This document shows positions 43,396 through 55,258 of a DNA stretch of 64,000 bases, one piece after another. Below the pieces are notes generated by a model. It was not told where the DNA came from, made no database searches, and was given only the letters and a program-made list of their open reading frames with translations. Origin of the DNA: Rhododendron vialii (Eukaryota > Streptophyta > Magnoliopsida > Ericales > Ericaceae). Every line of letters starts with the position of its first letter. Positions within the stretch are counted from its first letter, which is position 1. The stretch is taken from NCBI RefSeq assembly GCF_030253575.1, contig NC_080566.1, positions 11,603,501 to 11,667,500 of the forward strand, written 5' to 3'. The position numbers and the translations under genes are program-made.

Positions 43396-43514
43396 GGGTG
43401 CGATCATACCAGCACTAATGCACCGGATCCCATCAGAACTCCGCAGTTAAGCGTGCTTGGGCGAGAGTAGTACTAGGATGGGTGACCCCCTGGGAAGTCC
43501 TCGTGTTGCACCCC
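43396..43514 (+). rRNA. 5S rRNA: 5S ribosomal RNA gene, copy 107
   Basis: Consensus body; unit type L3, 411 bp. Confidence 0.97.
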
Positions 43515-43806
43515 TTTTTCGTTTTTGTACGAAATCCCTTCCCCGCCCCCCGTTCCCTTCTTTCATCCGGTCGCCGCAACTTCGGCTCATTCCGTCCGGA
43601 TCTTCCCGGAGAGTTTTCGCTGCAGCGATTTTTCGAGCTGCGAGCCAAAATAGCCCCCTTCAGCGGGCACTCTCGGCCGTAGCCATCCCTCCAACGGGAT
43701 ACGGGGTCCGGCCGGCGAGACGTGGCCAAGAAAGCCAGAGATAGAGCGAGCAGTGCCCGACGGGGCAGAAAAATGGACCAAAAGAATTGAAAGCGGAGTG
43801 CCTATC

Positions 43807-43925
43807 GGGTGCGATCATACCAGCACTAATGCACCGGATCCCATCAGAACTCCGCAGTTAAGCGTGCTTGGGCGAGAGTAGTACTAGGATGGGTGACCCC
43901 CTGGGAAGTCCTCGTGTTGCACCCC
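43807..43925 (+). rRNA. 5S rRNA: 5S ribosomal RNA gene, copy 108
   Basis: Consensus body; unit type S2, 407 bp. Confidence 0.97.
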
Positions 43926-44213
43926 TTTTTCGTTTTTGTACGAAATCCCTTCCCCGCCCCCCGTTCCCTTCTTTCATCCGGTCGCCGCAACTTCGGCTCA
44001 TGCCGTCCGGATCTTCCCGGAGAGTTTTCGCAGCGATTTTTCCAGCTTCGAGCCAAAATAGCCCCGTCAGCGGGCACGTTCGGCCGCAGCCATCCCTCCA
44101 ACGGGATACGGGGTCCGGCCGGCGAGACGTGGCCAAGAAAGCCAGAGATAGAGCGAGCGGTGCCCGACGGGGCCGAAAAATGGACCAAAAGAATTGAAAG
44201 CGGAGTGCCTATC

Positions 44214-44332
44214 GGGTGCGATCATACCAGCACTAATGCACCGGATCCCATCAGAACTCCGCAGTTAAGCGTGCTTGGGCGAGAGTAGTACTAGGATGGG
44301 TGACCCCCTGGGAAGTCCTCGTGTTGCACCCC
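44214..44332 (+). rRNA. 5S rRNA: 5S ribosomal RNA gene, copy 109
   Basis: Consensus body; unit type L4, 411 bp. Confidence 0.97.
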
Positions 44333-44624
44333 TTTTTCGTTTTTGTACGAAATCCCTTCCCCGCCCCCCGTTCCCTTCTTTCATCCGGTCGCCGCAACTT
44401 CGGCTCATTCCGTCCGGATCTTCCCGGAGAGTTTTCGCTGCAGCGATTTTTCGAGCTGCGAGCCAAAATAGCCCCCTTCAGCGGGCACTCTCGGCCGCAG
44501 CCATCCCTCCAACGGGATACGGGGTCCGGCCGGCGAGACGTGGCCAAGAAAGCCAGAGATAGAGCGAGCAGTGCCCGACGGGGCAGAAAAATGGACCAAA
44601 AGAATTGAAAGCGGAGTGCCTATC

Positions 44625-44743
44625 GGGTGCGATCATACCAGCACTAATGCACCGGATCCCATCAGAACTCCGCAGTTAAGCGTGCTTGGGCGAGAGTAGT
44701 ACTAGGATGGGTGACCCCCTGGGAAGTCCTCGTGTTGCACCCC
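44625..44743 (+). rRNA. 5S rRNA: 5S ribosomal RNA gene, copy 110
   Basis: Consensus body; unit type L4, 411 bp; adjacent L4 pair with copy 109. Confidence 0.97.
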
Positions 44744-45035
44744 TTTTTCGTTTTTGTACGAAATCCCTTCCCCGCCCCCCGTTCCCTTCTTTCATCCGGT
44801 CGCCGCAACTTCGGCTCATTCCGTCCGGATCTTCCCGGAGAGTTTTCGCTGCAGCGATTTTTCGAGCTGCGAGCCAAAATAGCCCCCTTCAGCGGGCACT
44901 CTCGGCCGCAGCCATCCCTCCAACGGGATACGGGGTCCGGCCGGCGAGACGTGGCCAAGAAAGCCAGAGATAGAGCGAGCAGTGCCCGACGGGGCAGAAA
45001 AATGGACCAAAAGAATTGAAAGCGGAGTGCCTATC

Positions 45036-45154
45036 GGGTGCGATCATACCAGCACTAATGCACCGGATCCCATCAGAACTCCGCAGTTAAGCGTGCTTGG
45101 GCGAGAGTAGTACTAGGATGGGTGACCCCCTGGGAAGTCCTCGTGTTGCACCCC
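45036..45154 (+). rRNA. 5S rRNA: 5S ribosomal RNA gene, copy 111
   Basis: Consensus body; unit type S2, 407 bp. Confidence 0.97.
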
Positions 45155-45442
45155 TTTTTCGTTTTTGTACGAAATCCCTTCCCCGCCCCCCGTTCCCTTC
45201 TTTCATCCGGTCGCCGCAACTTCGGCTCATGCCGTCCGGATCTTCCCGGAGAGTTTTCGCAGCGATTTTTCCAGCTTCGAGCCAAAATAGCCCCGTCAGC
45301 GGGCACGTTCGGCCGCAGCCATCCCTCCAACGGGATACGGGGTCCGGCCGGCGAGACGTGGCCAAGAAAGCCAGAGATAGAGCGAGCGGTGCCCGACGGG
45401 GCCGAAAAATGGACCAAAAGAATTGAAAGCGGAGTGCCTATC

Positions 45443-45561
45443 GGGTGCGATCATACCAGCACTAATGCACCGGATCCCATCAGAACTCCGCAGTTAAGCG
45501 TGCTTGGGCGAGAGTAGTACTAGGATGGGTGACCCCCTGGGAAGTCCTCGTGTTGCACCCC
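45443..45561 (+). rRNA. 5S rRNA: 5S ribosomal RNA gene, copy 112
   Basis: Consensus body; unit type L4 with tail AC, 411 bp; counterpart of copy 106. Confidence 0.97.
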
Positions 45562-45853
45562 TTTTTCGTTTTTGTACGAAATCCCTTCCCCGCCCCCCGT
45601 TCCCTTCTTTCATCCGGTCGCCGCAACTTCGGCTCATTCCGTCCGGATCTTCCCGGAGAGTTTTCGCTGCAGCGATTTTTCGAGCTGCGAGCCAAAATAG
45701 CCCCCTTCAGCGGGCACTCTCGGCCGCAGCCATCCCTCCAACGGGATACGGGGTCCGGCCGGCGAGACGTGGCCAAGAAAGCCAGAGATAGAGCGAGCAG
45801 TGCCCGACGGGGCCGAAAAATGGACCAAAAGAATTGAAAGCGGAGTGCCTATC

Positions 45854-45972
45854 GGGTGCGATCATACCAGCACTAATGCACCGGATCCCATCAGAACTCC
45901 GCAGTTAAGCGTGCTTGGGCGAGAGTAGTACTAGGATGGGTGACCCCCTGGGAAGTCCTCGTGTTGCACCCC
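45854..45972 (+). rRNA. 5S rRNA: 5S ribosomal RNA gene, copy 113
   Basis: Consensus body; unit type L3, 411 bp. Confidence 0.97.
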
Positions 45973-46264
45973 TTTTTCGTTTTTGTACGAAATCCCTTCC
46001 CCGCCCCCCGTTCCCTTCTTTCATCCGGTCGCCGCAACTTCGGCTCATTCCGTCCGGATCTTCCCGGAGAGTTTTCGCTGCAGCGATTTTTCGAGCTGCG
46101 AGCCAAAATAGCCCCCTTCAGCGGGCACTCTCGGCCGTAGCCATCCCTCCAACGGGATACGGGGTCCGGCCGGCGAGACGTGGCCAAGAAAGCCAGAGAT
46201 AGAGCGAGCAGTGCCCGACGGGGCAGAAAAATGGACCAAAAGAATTGAAAGCGGAGTGCCTATC

Positions 46265-46383
46265 GGGTGCGATCATACCAGCACTAATGCACCGGATCCC
46301 ATCAGAACTCCGCAGTTAAGCGTGCTTGGGCGAGAGTAGTACTAGGATGGGTGACCCCCTGGGAAGTCCTCGTGTTGCACCCC
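46265..46383 (+). rRNA. 5S rRNA: 5S ribosomal RNA gene, copy 114
   Basis: Consensus body; unit type S2, 407 bp. Confidence 0.97.
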
Positions 46384-46671
46384 TTTTTCGTTTTTGTACG
46401 AAATCCCTTCCCCGCCCCCCGTTCCCTTCTTTCATCCGGTCGCCGCAACTTCGGCTCATGCCGTCCGGATCTTCCCGGAGAGTTTTCGCAGCGATTTTTC
46501 CAGCTTCGAGCCAAAATAGCCCCGTCAGCGGGCACGTTCGGCCGCAGCCATCCCTCCAACGGGATACGGGGTCCGGCCGGCGAGACGTGGCCAAGAAAGC
46601 CAGAGATAGAGCGAGCGGTGCCCGACGGGGCCGAAAAATGGACCAAAAGAATTGAAAGCGGAGTGCCTATC

Positions 46672-46790
46672 GGGTGCGATCATACCAGCACTAATGCACC
46701 GGATCCCATCAGAACTCCGCAGTTAAGCGTGCTTGGGCGAGAGTAGTACTAGGATGGGTGACCCCCTGGGAAGTCCTCGTGTTGCACCCC
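46672..46790 (+). rRNA. 5S rRNA: 5S ribosomal RNA gene, copy 115
   Basis: Consensus body; unit type L4, 411 bp, the last full L4. Confidence 0.97.
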
Positions 46791-47082
46791 TTTTTCGTTT
46801 TTGTACGAAATCCCTTCCCCGCCCCCCGTTCCCTTCTTTCATCCGGTCGCCGCAACTTCGGCTCATTCCGTCCGGATCTTCCCGGAGAGTTTTCGCTGCA
46901 GCGATTTTTCGAGCTGCGAGCCAAAATAGCCCCCTTCAGCGGGCACTCTCGGCCGCAGCCATCCCTCCAACGGGATACGGGGTCCGGCCGGCGAGACGTG
47001 GCCAAGAAAGCCAGAGATAGAGCGAGCAGTGCCCGACGGGGCAGAAAAATGGACCAAAAGAATTGAAAGCGGAGTGCCTATC

Positions 47083-47201
47083 GGGTGCGATCATACCAGC
47101 ACTAATGCACCGGATCCCATCAGAACTCCGCAGTTAAGCGTGCTTGGGCGAGAGTAGTACTAGGATGGGTGACCCCCTGGGAAGTCCTCGTGTTGCACCC
47201 C
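47083..47201 (+). rRNA. 5S rRNA: 5S ribosomal RNA gene, copy 116
   Basis: Consensus body; unit type S2, 407 bp. Confidence 0.97.
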
Positions 47202-47489
47202 TTTTTCGTTTTTGTACGAAATCCCTTCCCCGCCCCCCGTTCCCTTCTTTCATCCGGTCGCCGCAACTTCGGCTCATGCCGTCCGGATCTTCCCGGAGAG
47301 TTTTCGCAGCGATTTTTCCAGCTTCGAGCCAAAATAGCCCCGTCAGCGGGCACGTTCGGCCGCAGCCATCCCTCCAACGGGATACGGGGTCCGGCCGGCG
47401 AGACGTGGCCAAGAAAGCCAGAGATAGAGCGAGCGGTGCCCGACGGGGCCGAAAAATGGACCAAAAGAATTGAAAGCGGAGTGCCTATC

Positions 47490-47608
47490 GGGTGCGATCA
47501 TACCAGCACTAATGCACCGGATCCCATCAGAACTCCGCAGTTAAGCGTGCTTGGGCGAGAGTAGTACTAGGATGGGTGACCCCCTGGGAAGTCCTCGTGT
47601 TGCACCCC
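47490..47608 (+). rRNA. 5S rRNA: 5S ribosomal RNA gene, copy 117
   Basis: Consensus body; unit type L3, 411 bp. Confidence 0.97.
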
Positions 47609-47900
47609 TTTTTCGTTTTTGTACGAAATCCCTTCCCCGCCCCCCGTTCCCTTCTTTCATCCGGTCGCCGCAACTTCGGCTCATTCCGTCCGGATCTTCC
47701 CGGAGAGTTTTCGCTGCAGCGATTTTTCGAGCTGCGAGCCAAAATAGCCCCCTTCAGCGGGCACTCTCGGCCGTAGCCATCCCTCCAACGGGATACGGGG
47801 TCCGGCCGGCGAGACGTGGCCAAGAAAGCCAGAGATAGAGCGAGCAGTGCCCGACGGGGCAGAAAAATGGACCAAAAGAATTGAAAGCGGAGTGCCTATC

Positions 47901-48019
47901 GGGTGCGATCATACCAGCACTAATGCACCGGATCCCATCAGAACTCCGCAGTTAAGCGTGCTTGGGCGAGAGTAGTACTAGGATGGGTGACCCCCTGGGA
48001 AGTCCTCGTGTTGCACCCC
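47901..48019 (+). rRNA. 5S rRNA: 5S ribosomal RNA gene, copy 118
   Basis: Consensus body; 407-bp S2-like unit with L-type T250 and tail AA plus a private G-to-T at 48104, a mosaic spacer. Confidence 0.97.
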
Positions 48020-48307
48020 TTTTTCGTTTTTGTACGAAATCCCTTCCCCGCCCCCCGTTCCCTTCTTTCATCCGGTCGCCGCAACTTCGGCTCATTCCGT
48101 CCGTATCTTCCCGGAGAGTTTTCGCAGCGATTTTTCCAGCTTCGAGCCAAAATAGCCCCGTCAGCGGGCACGTTCGGCCGCAGCCATCCCTCCAACGGGA
48201 TACGGGGTCCGGCCGGCGAGACGTGGCCAAGAAAGCCAGAGATAGAGCGAGCAGTGCCCGACGGGGCAGAAAAATGGACCAAAAGAATTGAAAGCGGAGT
48301 GCCTATC

Positions 48308-48426
48308 GGGTGCGATCATACCAGCACTAATGCACCGGATCCCATCAGAACTCCGCAGTTAAGCGTGCTTGGGCGAGAGTAGTACTAGGATGGGTGACCC
48401 CCTGGGAAGTCCTCGTGTTGCACCCC
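48308..48426 (+). rRNA. 5S rRNA: 5S ribosomal RNA gene, copy 119
   Basis: Consensus body; unit type S2, 407 bp. Confidence 0.97.
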
Positions 48427-48714
48427 TTTTTCGTTTTTGTACGAAATCCCTTCCCCGCCCCCCGTTCCCTTCTTTCATCCGGTCGCCGCAACTTCGGCTC
48501 ATGCCGTCCGGATCTTCCCGGAGAGTTTTCGCAGCGATTTTTCCAGCTTCGAGCCAAAATAGCCCCGTCAGCGGGCACGTTCGGCCGCAGCCATCCCTCC
48601 AACGGGATACGGGGTCCGGCCGGCGAGACGTGGCCAAGAAAGCCAGAGATAGAGCGAGCGGTGCCCGACGGGGCCGAAAAATGGACCAAAAGAATTGAAA
48701 GCGGAGTGCCTATC

Positions 48715-48833
48715 GGGTGCGATCATACCAGCACTAATGCACCGGATCCCATCAGAACTCCGCAGTTAAGCGTGCTTGGGCGAGAGTAGTACTAGGATGG
48801 GTGACCCCCTGGGAAGTCCTCGTGTTGCACCCC
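48715..48833 (+). rRNA. 5S rRNA: 5S ribosomal RNA gene, copy 120
   Basis: Consensus body; unit type L3, 411 bp. Confidence 0.97.
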
Positions 48834-49125
48834 TTTTTCGTTTTTGTACGAAATCCCTTCCCCGCCCCCCGTTCCCTTCTTTCATCCGGTCGCCGCAACT
48901 TCGGCTCATTCCGTCCGGATCTTCCCGGAGAGTTTTCGCTGCAGCGATTTTTCGAGCTGCGAGCCAAAATAGCCCCCTTCAGCGGGCACTCTCGGCCGTA
49001 GCCATCCCTCCAACGGGATACGGGGTCCGGCCGGCGAGACGTGGCCAAGAAAGCCAGAGATAGAGCGAGCAGTGCCCGACGGGGCAGAAAAATGGACCAA
49101 AAGAATTGAAAGCGGAGTGCCTATC

Positions 49126-49244
49126 GGGTGCGATCATACCAGCACTAATGCACCGGATCCCATCAGAACTCCGCAGTTAAGCGTGCTTGGGCGAGAGTAG
49201 TACTAGGATGGGTGACCCCCTGGGAAGTCCTCGTGTTGCACCCC
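49126..49244 (+). rRNA. 5S rRNA: 5S ribosomal RNA gene, copy 121
   Basis: Consensus body; unit type S2 with tail AA, 407 bp. Confidence 0.97.
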
Positions 49245-49532
49245 TTTTTCGTTTTTGTACGAAATCCCTTCCCCGCCCCCCGTTCCCTTCTTTCATCCGG
49301 TCGCCGCAACTTCGGCTCATGCCGTCCGGATCTTCCCGGAGAGTTTTCGCAGCGATTTTTCCAGCTTCGAGCCAAAATAGCCCCGTCAGCGGGCACGTTC
49401 GGCCGCAGCCATCCCTCCAACGGGATACGGGGTCCGGCCGGCGAGACGTGGCCAAGAAAGCCAGAGATAGAGCGAGCAGTGCCCGACGGGGCAGAAAAAT
49501 GGACCAAAAGAATTGAAAGCGGAGTGCCTATC

Positions 49533-49651
49533 GGGTGCGATCATACCAGCACTAATGCACCGGATCCCATCAGAACTCCGCAGTTAAGCGTGCTTGGGCG
49601 AGAGTAGTACTAGGATGGGTGACCCCCTGGGAAGTCCTCGTGTTGCACCCC
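49533..49651 (+). rRNA. 5S rRNA: 5S ribosomal RNA gene, copy 122
   Basis: Consensus body; unit type S2, 407 bp, with a private G-to-A at 49707. Confidence 0.97.
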
Positions 49652-49939
49652 TTTTTCGTTTTTGTACGAAATCCCTTCCCCGCCCCCCGTTCCCTTCTTT
49701 CATCCGATCGCCGCAACTTCGGCTCATGCCGTCCGGATCTTCCCGGAGAGTTTTCGCAGCGATTTTTCCAGCTTCGAGCCAAAATAGCCCCGTCAGCGGG
49801 CACGTTCGGCCGCAGCCATCCCTCCAACGGGATACGGGGTCCGGCCGGCGAGACGTGGCCAAGAAAGCCAGAGATAGAGCGAGCGGTGCCCGACGGGGCC
49901 GAAAAATGGACCAAAAGAATTGAAAGCGGAGTGCCTATC

Positions 49940-50058
49940 GGGTGCGATCATACCAGCACTAATGCACCGGATCCCATCAGAACTCCGCAGTTAAGCGTGC
50001 TTGGGCGAGAGTAGTACTAGGATGGGTGACCCCCTGGGAAGTCCTCGTGTTGCACCCC
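49940..50058 (+). rRNA. 5S rRNA: 5S ribosomal RNA gene, copy 123
   Basis: Consensus body; unit type L3, 411 bp. Confidence 0.97.
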
Positions 50059-50350
50059 TTTTTCGTTTTTGTACGAAATCCCTTCCCCGCCCCCCGTTCC
50101 CTTCTTTCATCCGGTCGCCGCAACTTCGGCTCATTCCGTCCGGATCTTCCCGGAGAGTTTTCGCTGCAGCGATTTTTCGAGCTGCGAGCCAAAATAGCCC
50201 CCTTCAGCGGGCACTCTCGGCCGTAGCCATCCCTCCAACGGGATACGGGGTCCGGCCGGCGAGACGTGGCCAAGAAAGCCAGAGATAGAGCGAGCAGTGC
50301 CCGACGGGGCAGAAAAATGGACCAAAAGAATTGAAAGCGGAGTGCCTATC

Positions 50351-50469
50351 GGGTGCGATCATACCAGCACTAATGCACCGGATCCCATCAGAACTCCGCA
50401 GTTAAGCGTGCTTGGGCGAGAGTAGTACTAGGATGGGTGACCCCCTGGGAAGTCCTCGTGTTGCACCCC
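50351..50469 (+). rRNA. 5S rRNA: 5S ribosomal RNA gene, copy 124
   Basis: Consensus body; unit type S2, 407 bp. Confidence 0.97.
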
Positions 50470-50757
50470 TTTTTCGTTTTTGTACGAAATCCCTTCCCCG
50501 CCCCCCGTTCCCTTCTTTCATCCGGTCGCCGCAACTTCGGCTCATGCCGTCCGGATCTTCCCGGAGAGTTTTCGCAGCGATTTTTCCAGCTTCGAGCCAA
50601 AATAGCCCCGTCAGCGGGCACGTTCGGCCGCAGCCATCCCTCCAACGGGATACGGGGTCCGGCCGGCGAGACGTGGCCAAGAAAGCCAGAGATAGAGCGA
50701 GCGGTGCCCGACGGGGCCGAAAAATGGACCAAAAGAATTGAAAGCGGAGTGCCTATC

Positions 50758-50876
50758 GGGTGCGATCATACCAGCACTAATGCACCGGATCCCATCAGAA
50801 CTCCGCAGTTAAGCGTGCTTGGGCGAGAGTAGTACTAGGATGGGTGACCCCCTGGGAAGTCCTCGTGTTGCACCCC
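50758..50876 (+). rRNA. 5S rRNA: 5S ribosomal RNA gene, copy 125
   Basis: Consensus body; unit type S2, 407 bp. Confidence 0.97.
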
Positions 50877-51164
50877 TTTTTCGTTTTTGTACGAAATCCC
50901 TTCCCCGCCCCCCGTTCCCTTCTTTCATCCGGTCGCCGCAACTTCGGCTCATGCCGTCCGGATCTTCCCGGAGAGTTTTCGCAGCGATTTTTCCAGCTTC
51001 GAGCCAAAATAGCCCCGTCAGCGGGCACGTTCGGCCGCAGCCATCCCTCCAACGGGATACGGGGTCCGGCCGGCGAGACGTGGCCAAGAAAGCCAGAGAT
51101 AGAGCGAGCGGTGCCCGACGGGGCCGAAAAATGGACCAAAAGAATTGAAAGCGGAGTGCCTATC

Positions 51165-51283
51165 GGGTGCGATCATACCAGCACTAATGCACCGGATCCC
51201 ATCAGAACTCCGCAGTTAAGCGTGCTTGGGCGAGAGTAGTACTAGGATGGGTGACCCCCTGGGAAGTCCTCGTGTTGCACCCC
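51165..51283 (+). rRNA. 5S rRNA: 5S ribosomal RNA gene, copy 126
   Basis: Consensus body; unit type L3 with S-type tail GC, 411 bp. Confidence 0.97.
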
Positions 51284-51575
51284 TTTTTCGTTTTTGTACG
51301 AAATCCCTTCCCCGCCCCCCGTTCCCTTCTTTCATCCGGTCGCCGCAACTTCGGCTCATTCCGTCCGGATCTTCCCGGAGAGTTTTCGCTGCAGCGATTT
51401 TTCGAGCTGCGAGCCAAAATAGCCCCCTTCAGCGGGCACTCTCGGCCGTAGCCATCCCTCCAACGGGATACGGGGTCCGGCCGGCGAGACGTGGCCAAGA
51501 AAGCCAGAGATAGAGCGAGCGGTGCCCGACGGGGCCGAAAAATGGACCAAAAGAATTGAAAGCGGAGTGCCTATC

Positions 51576-51694
51576 GGGTGCGATCATACCAGCACTAATG
51601 CACCGGATCCCATAAGAACTCCGCAGTTAAGCGTGCTTGGGCGAGAGTAGTACTAGGATGGGTGACCCCCTGGGAAGTCCTCGTGTTGCACCCC
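51576..51694 (+). rRNA. 5S rRNA: 5S ribosomal RNA gene, copy 127 (C39A)
   Basis: Single private substitution C39A (51614), outside the promoter boxes and just 3' of the GGATCC site, which is intact. Unit type S2, 407 bp. Confidence 0.96.
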
Positions 51695-51982
51695 TTTTTC
51701 GTTTTTGTACGAAATCCCTTCCCCGCCCCCCGTTCCCTTCTTTCATCCGGTCGCCGCAACTTCGGCTCATGCCGTCCGGATCTTCCCGGAGAGTTTTCGC
51801 AGCGATTTTTCCAGCTTCGAGCCAAAATAGCCCCGTCAGCGGGCACGTTCGGCCGCAGCCATCCCTCCAACGGGATACGGGGTCCGGCCGGCGAGACGTG
51901 GCCAAGAAAGCCAGAGATAGAGCGAGCGGTGCCCGACGGGGCCGAAAAATGGACCAAAAGAATTGAAAGCGGAGTGCCTATC

Positions 51983-52101
51983 GGGTGCGATCATACCAGC
52001 ACTAATGCACCGGATCCCATCAGAACTCCGCAGTTAAGCGTGCTTGGGCGAGAGTAGTACTAGGATGGGTGACCCCCTGGGAAGTCCTCGTGTTGCACCC
52101 C
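51983..52101 (+). rRNA. 5S rRNA: 5S ribosomal RNA gene, copy 128
   Basis: Consensus body; unit type L3 with tail GC, 411 bp. Confidence 0.97.
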
Positions 52102-52393
52102 TTTTTCGTTTTTGTACGAAATCCCTTCCCCGCCCCCCGTTCCCTTCTTTCATCCGGTCGCCGCAACTTCGGCTCATTCCGTCCGGATCTTCCCGGAGAG
52201 TTTTCGCTGCAGCGATTTTTCGAGCTGCGAGCCAAAATAGCCCCCTTCAGCGGGCACTCTCGGCCGTAGCCATCCCTCCAACGGGATACGGGGTCCGGCC
52301 GGCGAGACGTGGCCAAGAAAGCCAGAGATAGAGCGAGCGGTGCCCGACGGGGCCGAAAAATGGACCAAAAGAATTGAAAGCGGAGTGCCTATC

Positions 52394-52512
52394 GGGTGCG
52401 ATCATACCAGCACTAATGCACCGGATCCCATCAGAACTCCGCAGTTAAGCGTGCTTGGGCGAGAGTAGTACTAGGATGGGTGACCCCCTGGGAAGTCCTC
52501 GTGTTGCACCCC
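52394..52512 (+). rRNA. 5S rRNA: 5S ribosomal RNA gene, copy 129
   Basis: Consensus body; S2-like 407-bp unit with T250 and tail AC, a mosaic also seen after copy 138. Confidence 0.97.
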
Positions 52513-52800
52513 TTTTTCGTTTTTGTACGAAATCCCTTCCCCGCCCCCCGTTCCCTTCTTTCATCCGGTCGCCGCAACTTCGGCTCATTCCGTCCGGATC
52601 TTCCCGGAGAGTTTTCGCAGCGATTTTTCCAGCTTCGAGCCAAAATAGCCCCGTCAGCGGGCACGTTCGGCCGCAGCCATCCCTCCAACGGGATACGGGG
52701 TCCGGCCGGCGAGACGTGGCCAAGAAAGCCAGAGATAGAGCGAGCAGTGCCCGACGGGGCCGAAAAATGGACCAAAAGAATTGAAAGCGGAGTGCCTATC

Positions 52801-52919
52801 GGGTGCGATCATACCAGCACTAATGCACCGGATCCCATCAGAACTCCGCAGTTAAGCGTGCTTGGGCGAGAGTAGTACTAGGATGGGTGACCCCCTGGGA
52901 AGTCCTCGTGTTGCACCCC
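52801..52919 (+). rRNA. 5S rRNA: 5S ribosomal RNA gene, copy 130
   Basis: Consensus body; L4-like 411-bp unit with C,T at 291/296, also seen after copy 139. Confidence 0.97.
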
Positions 52920-53211
52920 TTTTTCGTTTTTGTACGAAATCCCTTCCCCGCCCCCCGTTCCCTTCTTTCATCCGGTCGCCGCAACTTCGGCTCATTCCGT
53001 CCGGATCTTCCCGGAGAGTTTTCGCTGCAGCGATTTTTCCAGCTTCGAGCCAAAATAGCCCCCTTCAGCGGGCACTCTCGGCCGCAGCCATCCCTCCAAC
53101 GGGATACGGGGTCCGGCCGGCGAGACGTGGCCAAGAAAGCCAGAGATAGAGCGAGCAGTGCCCGACGGGGCAGAAAAATGGACCAAAAGAATTGAAAGCG
53201 GAGTGCCTATC

Positions 53212-53330
53212 GGGTGCGATCATACCAGCACTAATGCACCGGATCCCATCAGAACTCCGCAGTTAAGCGTGCTTGGGCGAGAGTAGTACTAGGATGGGTG
53301 ACCCCCTGGGAAGTCCTCGTGTTGCACCCC
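53212..53330 (+). rRNA. 5S rRNA: 5S ribosomal RNA gene, copy 131
   Basis: Consensus body; unit type L3, 411 bp. Confidence 0.97.
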
Positions 53331-53622
53331 TTTTTCGTTTTTGTACGAAATCCCTTCCCCGCCCCCCGTTCCCTTCTTTCATCCGGTCGCCGCAACTTCG
53401 GCTCATTCCGTCCGGATCTTCCCGGAGAGTTTTCGCTGCAGCGATTTTTCGAGCTGCGAGCCAAAATAGCCCCCTTCAGCGGGCACTCTCGGCCGTAGCC
53501 ATCCCTCCAACGGGATACGGGGTCCGGCCGGCGAGACGTGGCCAAGAAAGCCAGAGATAGAGCGAGCAGTGCCCGACGGGGCAGAAAAATGGACCAAAAG
53601 AATTGAAAGCGGAGTGCCTATC

Positions 53623-53741
53623 GGGTGCGATCATACCAGCACTAATGCACCGGATCCCATCAGAACTCCGCAGTTAAGCGTGCTTGGGCGAGAGTAGTAC
53701 TAGGATGGGTGACCCCCTGGGAAGTCCTCGTGTTGCACCCC
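53623..53741 (+). rRNA. 5S rRNA: 5S ribosomal RNA gene, copy 132
   Basis: Consensus body; unit type S2, 407 bp, with C-to-G at 53834, a marker shared with copies 134 and 140. Confidence 0.97.
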
Positions 53742-54029
53742 TTTTTCGTTTTTGTACGAAATCCCTTCCCCGCCCCCCGTTCCCTTCTTTCATCCGGTCG
53801 CCGCAACTTCGGCTCATGCCGTCCGGATCTTCCGGGAGAGTTTTCGCAGCGATTTTTCCAGCTTCGAGCCAAAATAGCCCCGTCAGCGGGCACGTTCGGC
53901 CGCAGCCATCCCTCCAACGGGATACGGGGTCCGGCCGGCGAGACGTGGCCAAGAAAGCCAGAGATAGAGCGAGCGGTGCCCGACGGGGCCGAAAAATGGA
54001 CCAAAAGAATTGAAAGCGGAGTGCCTATC

Positions 54030-54148
54030 GGGTGCGATCATACCAGCACTAATGCACCGGATCCCATCAGAACTCCGCAGTTAAGCGTGCTTGGGCGAGA
54101 GTAGTACTAGGATGGGTGACCCCCTGGGAAGTCCTCGTGTTGCACCCC
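54030..54148 (+). rRNA. 5S rRNA: 5S ribosomal RNA gene, copy 133
   Basis: Consensus body; unit type L3, 411 bp. Confidence 0.97.
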
Positions 54149-54440
54149 TTTTTCGTTTTTGTACGAAATCCCTTCCCCGCCCCCCGTTCCCTTCTTTCAT
54201 CCGGTCGCCGCAACTTCGGCTCATTCCGTCCGGATCTTCCCGGAGAGTTTTCGCTGCAGCGATTTTTCGAGCTGCGAGCCAAAATAGCCCCCTTCAGCGG
54301 GCACTCTCGGCCGTAGCCATCCCTCCAACGGGATACGGGGTCCGGCCGGCGAGACGTGGCCAAGAAAGCCAGAGATAGAGCGAGCAGTGCCCGACGGGGC
54401 AGAAAAATGGACCAAAAGAATTGAAAGCGGAGTGCCTATC

Positions 54441-54559
54441 GGGTGCGATCATACCAGCACTAATGCACCGGATCCCATCAGAACTCCGCAGTTAAGCGTG
54501 CTTGGGCGAGAGTAGTACTAGGATGGGTGACCCCCTGGGAAGTCCTCGTGTTGCACCCC
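54441..54559 (+). rRNA. 5S rRNA: 5S ribosomal RNA gene, copy 134
   Basis: Consensus body; unit type S2, 407 bp, with the C-to-G marker at 54652. Confidence 0.97.
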
Positions 54560-54847
54560 TTTTTCGTTTTTGTACGAAATCCCTTCCCCGCCCCCCGTTC
54601 CCTTCTTTCATCCGGTCGCCGCAACTTCGGCTCATGCCGTCCGGATCTTCCGGGAGAGTTTTCGCAGCGATTTTTCCAGCTTCGAGCCAAAATAGCCCCG
54701 TCAGCGGGCACGTTCGGCCGCAGCCATCCCTCCAACGGGATACGGGGTCCGGCCGGCGAGACGTGGCCAAGAAAGCCAGAGATAGAGCGAGCGGTGCCCG
54801 ACGGGGCCGAAAAATGGACCAAAAGAATTGAAAGCGGAGTGCCTATC

Positions 54848-54966
54848 GGGTGCGATCATACCAGCACTAATGCACCGGATCCCATCAGAACTCCGCAGTT
54901 AAGCGTGCTTGGGCGAGAGTAGTACTAGGATGGGTGACCCCCTGGGAAGTCCTCGTGTTGCACCCC
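54848..54966 (+). rRNA. 5S rRNA: 5S ribosomal RNA gene, copy 135
   Basis: Consensus body; unit type L3 with tail GC, 411 bp. Confidence 0.97.
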
Positions 54967-55258
54967 TTTTTCGTTTTTGTACGAAATCCCTTCCCCGCCC
55001 CCCGTTCCCTTCTTTCATCCGGTCGCCGCAACTTCGGCTCATTCCGTCCGGATCTTCCCGGAGAGTTTTCGCTGCAGCGATTTTTCGAGCTGCGAGCCAA
55101 AATAGCCCCCTTCAGCGGGCACTCTCGGCCGTAGCCATCCCTCCAACGGGATACGGGGTCCGGCCGGCGAGACGTGGCCAAGAAAGCCAGAGATAGAGCG
55201 AGCGGTGCCCGACGGGGCCGAAAAATGGACCAAAAGAATTGAAAGCGGAGTGCCTATC

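Larger units (their letters stand above)
42578..47082 (+). repeat. Five-unit block duplicated at 2458 bp
   Basis: Units 105-109 (42578-44624) and 111-115 (45036-47082) share the order S2, L4 with tail AC, L3, S2, L4. One extra L4 (unit 110) lies between them. Confidence 0.8.
47901..51575 (+). repeat. Three S-S-L blocks, period 1225 bp
   Basis: Units 118-126 repeat S, S2, L3 three times. The first S members differ by private changes and tail state. Confidence 0.8.

Noticed and set aside
51576-51694. Copy 127 as a broken gene because reading frames across it are longer than elsewhere
   Set aside because: The longer frame only reflects the single C39A change removing a chance stop; the RNA gene is otherwise normal.
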